From assembly GCA_946610835.1 (NCBI GenBank), contig CAMOCU010000091.1, positions 1-5,389 of the forward strand: a DNA stretch of 5,389 nucleotides. The letters run 5' to 3'. Numbering within the stretch: position 1 is the stretch's first letter; each line of letters starts with the position of its first letter. The translations under genes and the position numbers were made by a program. A model generated the notes under the pieces. The model saw nothing but the letters and a program-made list of their open reading frames with translations, did not search any database and was not told the DNA's origin. Below are positions 5,268 to 5,389 of this stretch, in pieces. The stretch is from an uncultured Clostridia bacterium (GTDB lineage Bacteria > Bacillota > Clostridia > Oscillospirales > Acutalibacteraceae).

Positions 5268-5389
5268 TTATTTCCTTGCTTTCTTTTCTTCGATCATACG
5301 GTGCTTTTCGTCCCACAGTTTTTGGGAAAGATCCACATAATAATTGTGCGGATTTTCAAAGCGCAGCACCTCATCTCACAGCGTGTCGA
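5268..5389 (-). pseudogene. pncB: C-terminal end of nicotinate phosphoribosyltransferase, with an in-frame TGA (partial at window edge)
   Basis: The - strand frame ending at TAA 5270-5268 encodes DEVLRFENPH, then NYYVDLSQKLWDEKHRMIEE and KKARK. I recognise this as the C-terminus of Firmicute nicotinate phosphoribosyltransferases, which make nicotinate mononucleotide in the NAD salvage pathway. Reading upstream in the same frame gives D-T-L, then TGA (5378-5376), then D-E-V-L. Relatives have a tryptophan there (TLWDEV), so one G-to-A change from TGG explains the stop. The product would lose its last 36 residues including that Trp. Only 122 bases are visible, so I cannot tell whether the rest of the gene is intact, or whether the change is real or a sequence error. 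It is convergent with the aconitase operon. The family call rests on recall of the motif, not on a search. Confidence 0.6.

Noticed and set aside
4609..5316. A 235-codon - strand open frame over the M28 gene and the operon terminator
   Set aside because: It overlaps the zinc-binding region of the M28 gene, crosses the terminator hairpin, and its beginning uses a different frame from the phosphoribosyltransferase tail.
5376..5378. TGA read as tryptophan (alternative genetic code)
   Set aside because: The XRE gene ends at TGA exactly where its family ends, and TGG is used for Trp elsewhere, so a point mutation or sequence error is simpler.

Overview
The window (about 5.4 kb, moderately GC-rich genes separated by AT-rich spacers) looks like a chromosomal segment of an anaerobic Firmicute. 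It most resembles a Clostridia member of the Oscillospiraceae/Ruminococcaceae type. The reasons are strong Gram-positive Shine-Dalgarno sequences, consensus TTGACA promoters with 17-nt spacers, the clostridial character of the small Cro/CI-type regulator, and the single-chain Aquifex-type aconitase paired with an isocitrate/isopropylmalate-family dehydrogenase. The assignment to a family is inference; no rRNA or marker gene is present.

Layout. Bases 1-133 hold no gene I can support. A strong rho-independent terminator (134-176) follows and should end a + strand transcript entering from the left. A 79-residue XRE-family regulator lies on the - strand (230-469). A divergent spacer of about 320 bases (470-786) carries a consensus promoter P1 (534-562), an AT-rich dyad, a terminator-like hairpin (634-668) and a second consensus promoter P2 (723-751) just upstream of the aconitase gene. 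The main + strand operon follows: aconitase (787-2718), isocitrate dehydrogenase (2737-3906) and a membrane-embedded M28-family metallopeptidase (3955-5190), ending at a 14-bp terminator hairpin (5209-5247). Beyond it, on the - strand, lies the C-terminal end of what reads as nicotinate phosphoribosyltransferase, with an in-frame TGA where a tryptophan codon is expected.

How the genes work together. Aconitase and isocitrate dehydrogenase convert citrate through isocitrate to 2-oxoglutarate. In an anaerobe this is usually the oxidative half-branch of the TCA cycle, feeding glutamate synthesis rather than respiration. No citrate synthase is in the window. The third gene is a predicted zinc aminopeptidase-like enzyme whose catalytic domain is interrupted by two membrane hairpins; its substrate and its link to the citrate branch are unknown.

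Most worth a second look: the P1-to-hairpin segment (candidate ~100-nt leader or small RNA) with a CcpC-like ATAA-N7-TTAT box inside P1; the perfect palindrome in the P2 spacer; the architecture of the M28 protein; the atypical coenzyme loop of the dehydrogenase; and the nonsense codon in the phosphoribosyltransferase. I see no mobile element, CRISPR array, tRNA or rRNA.
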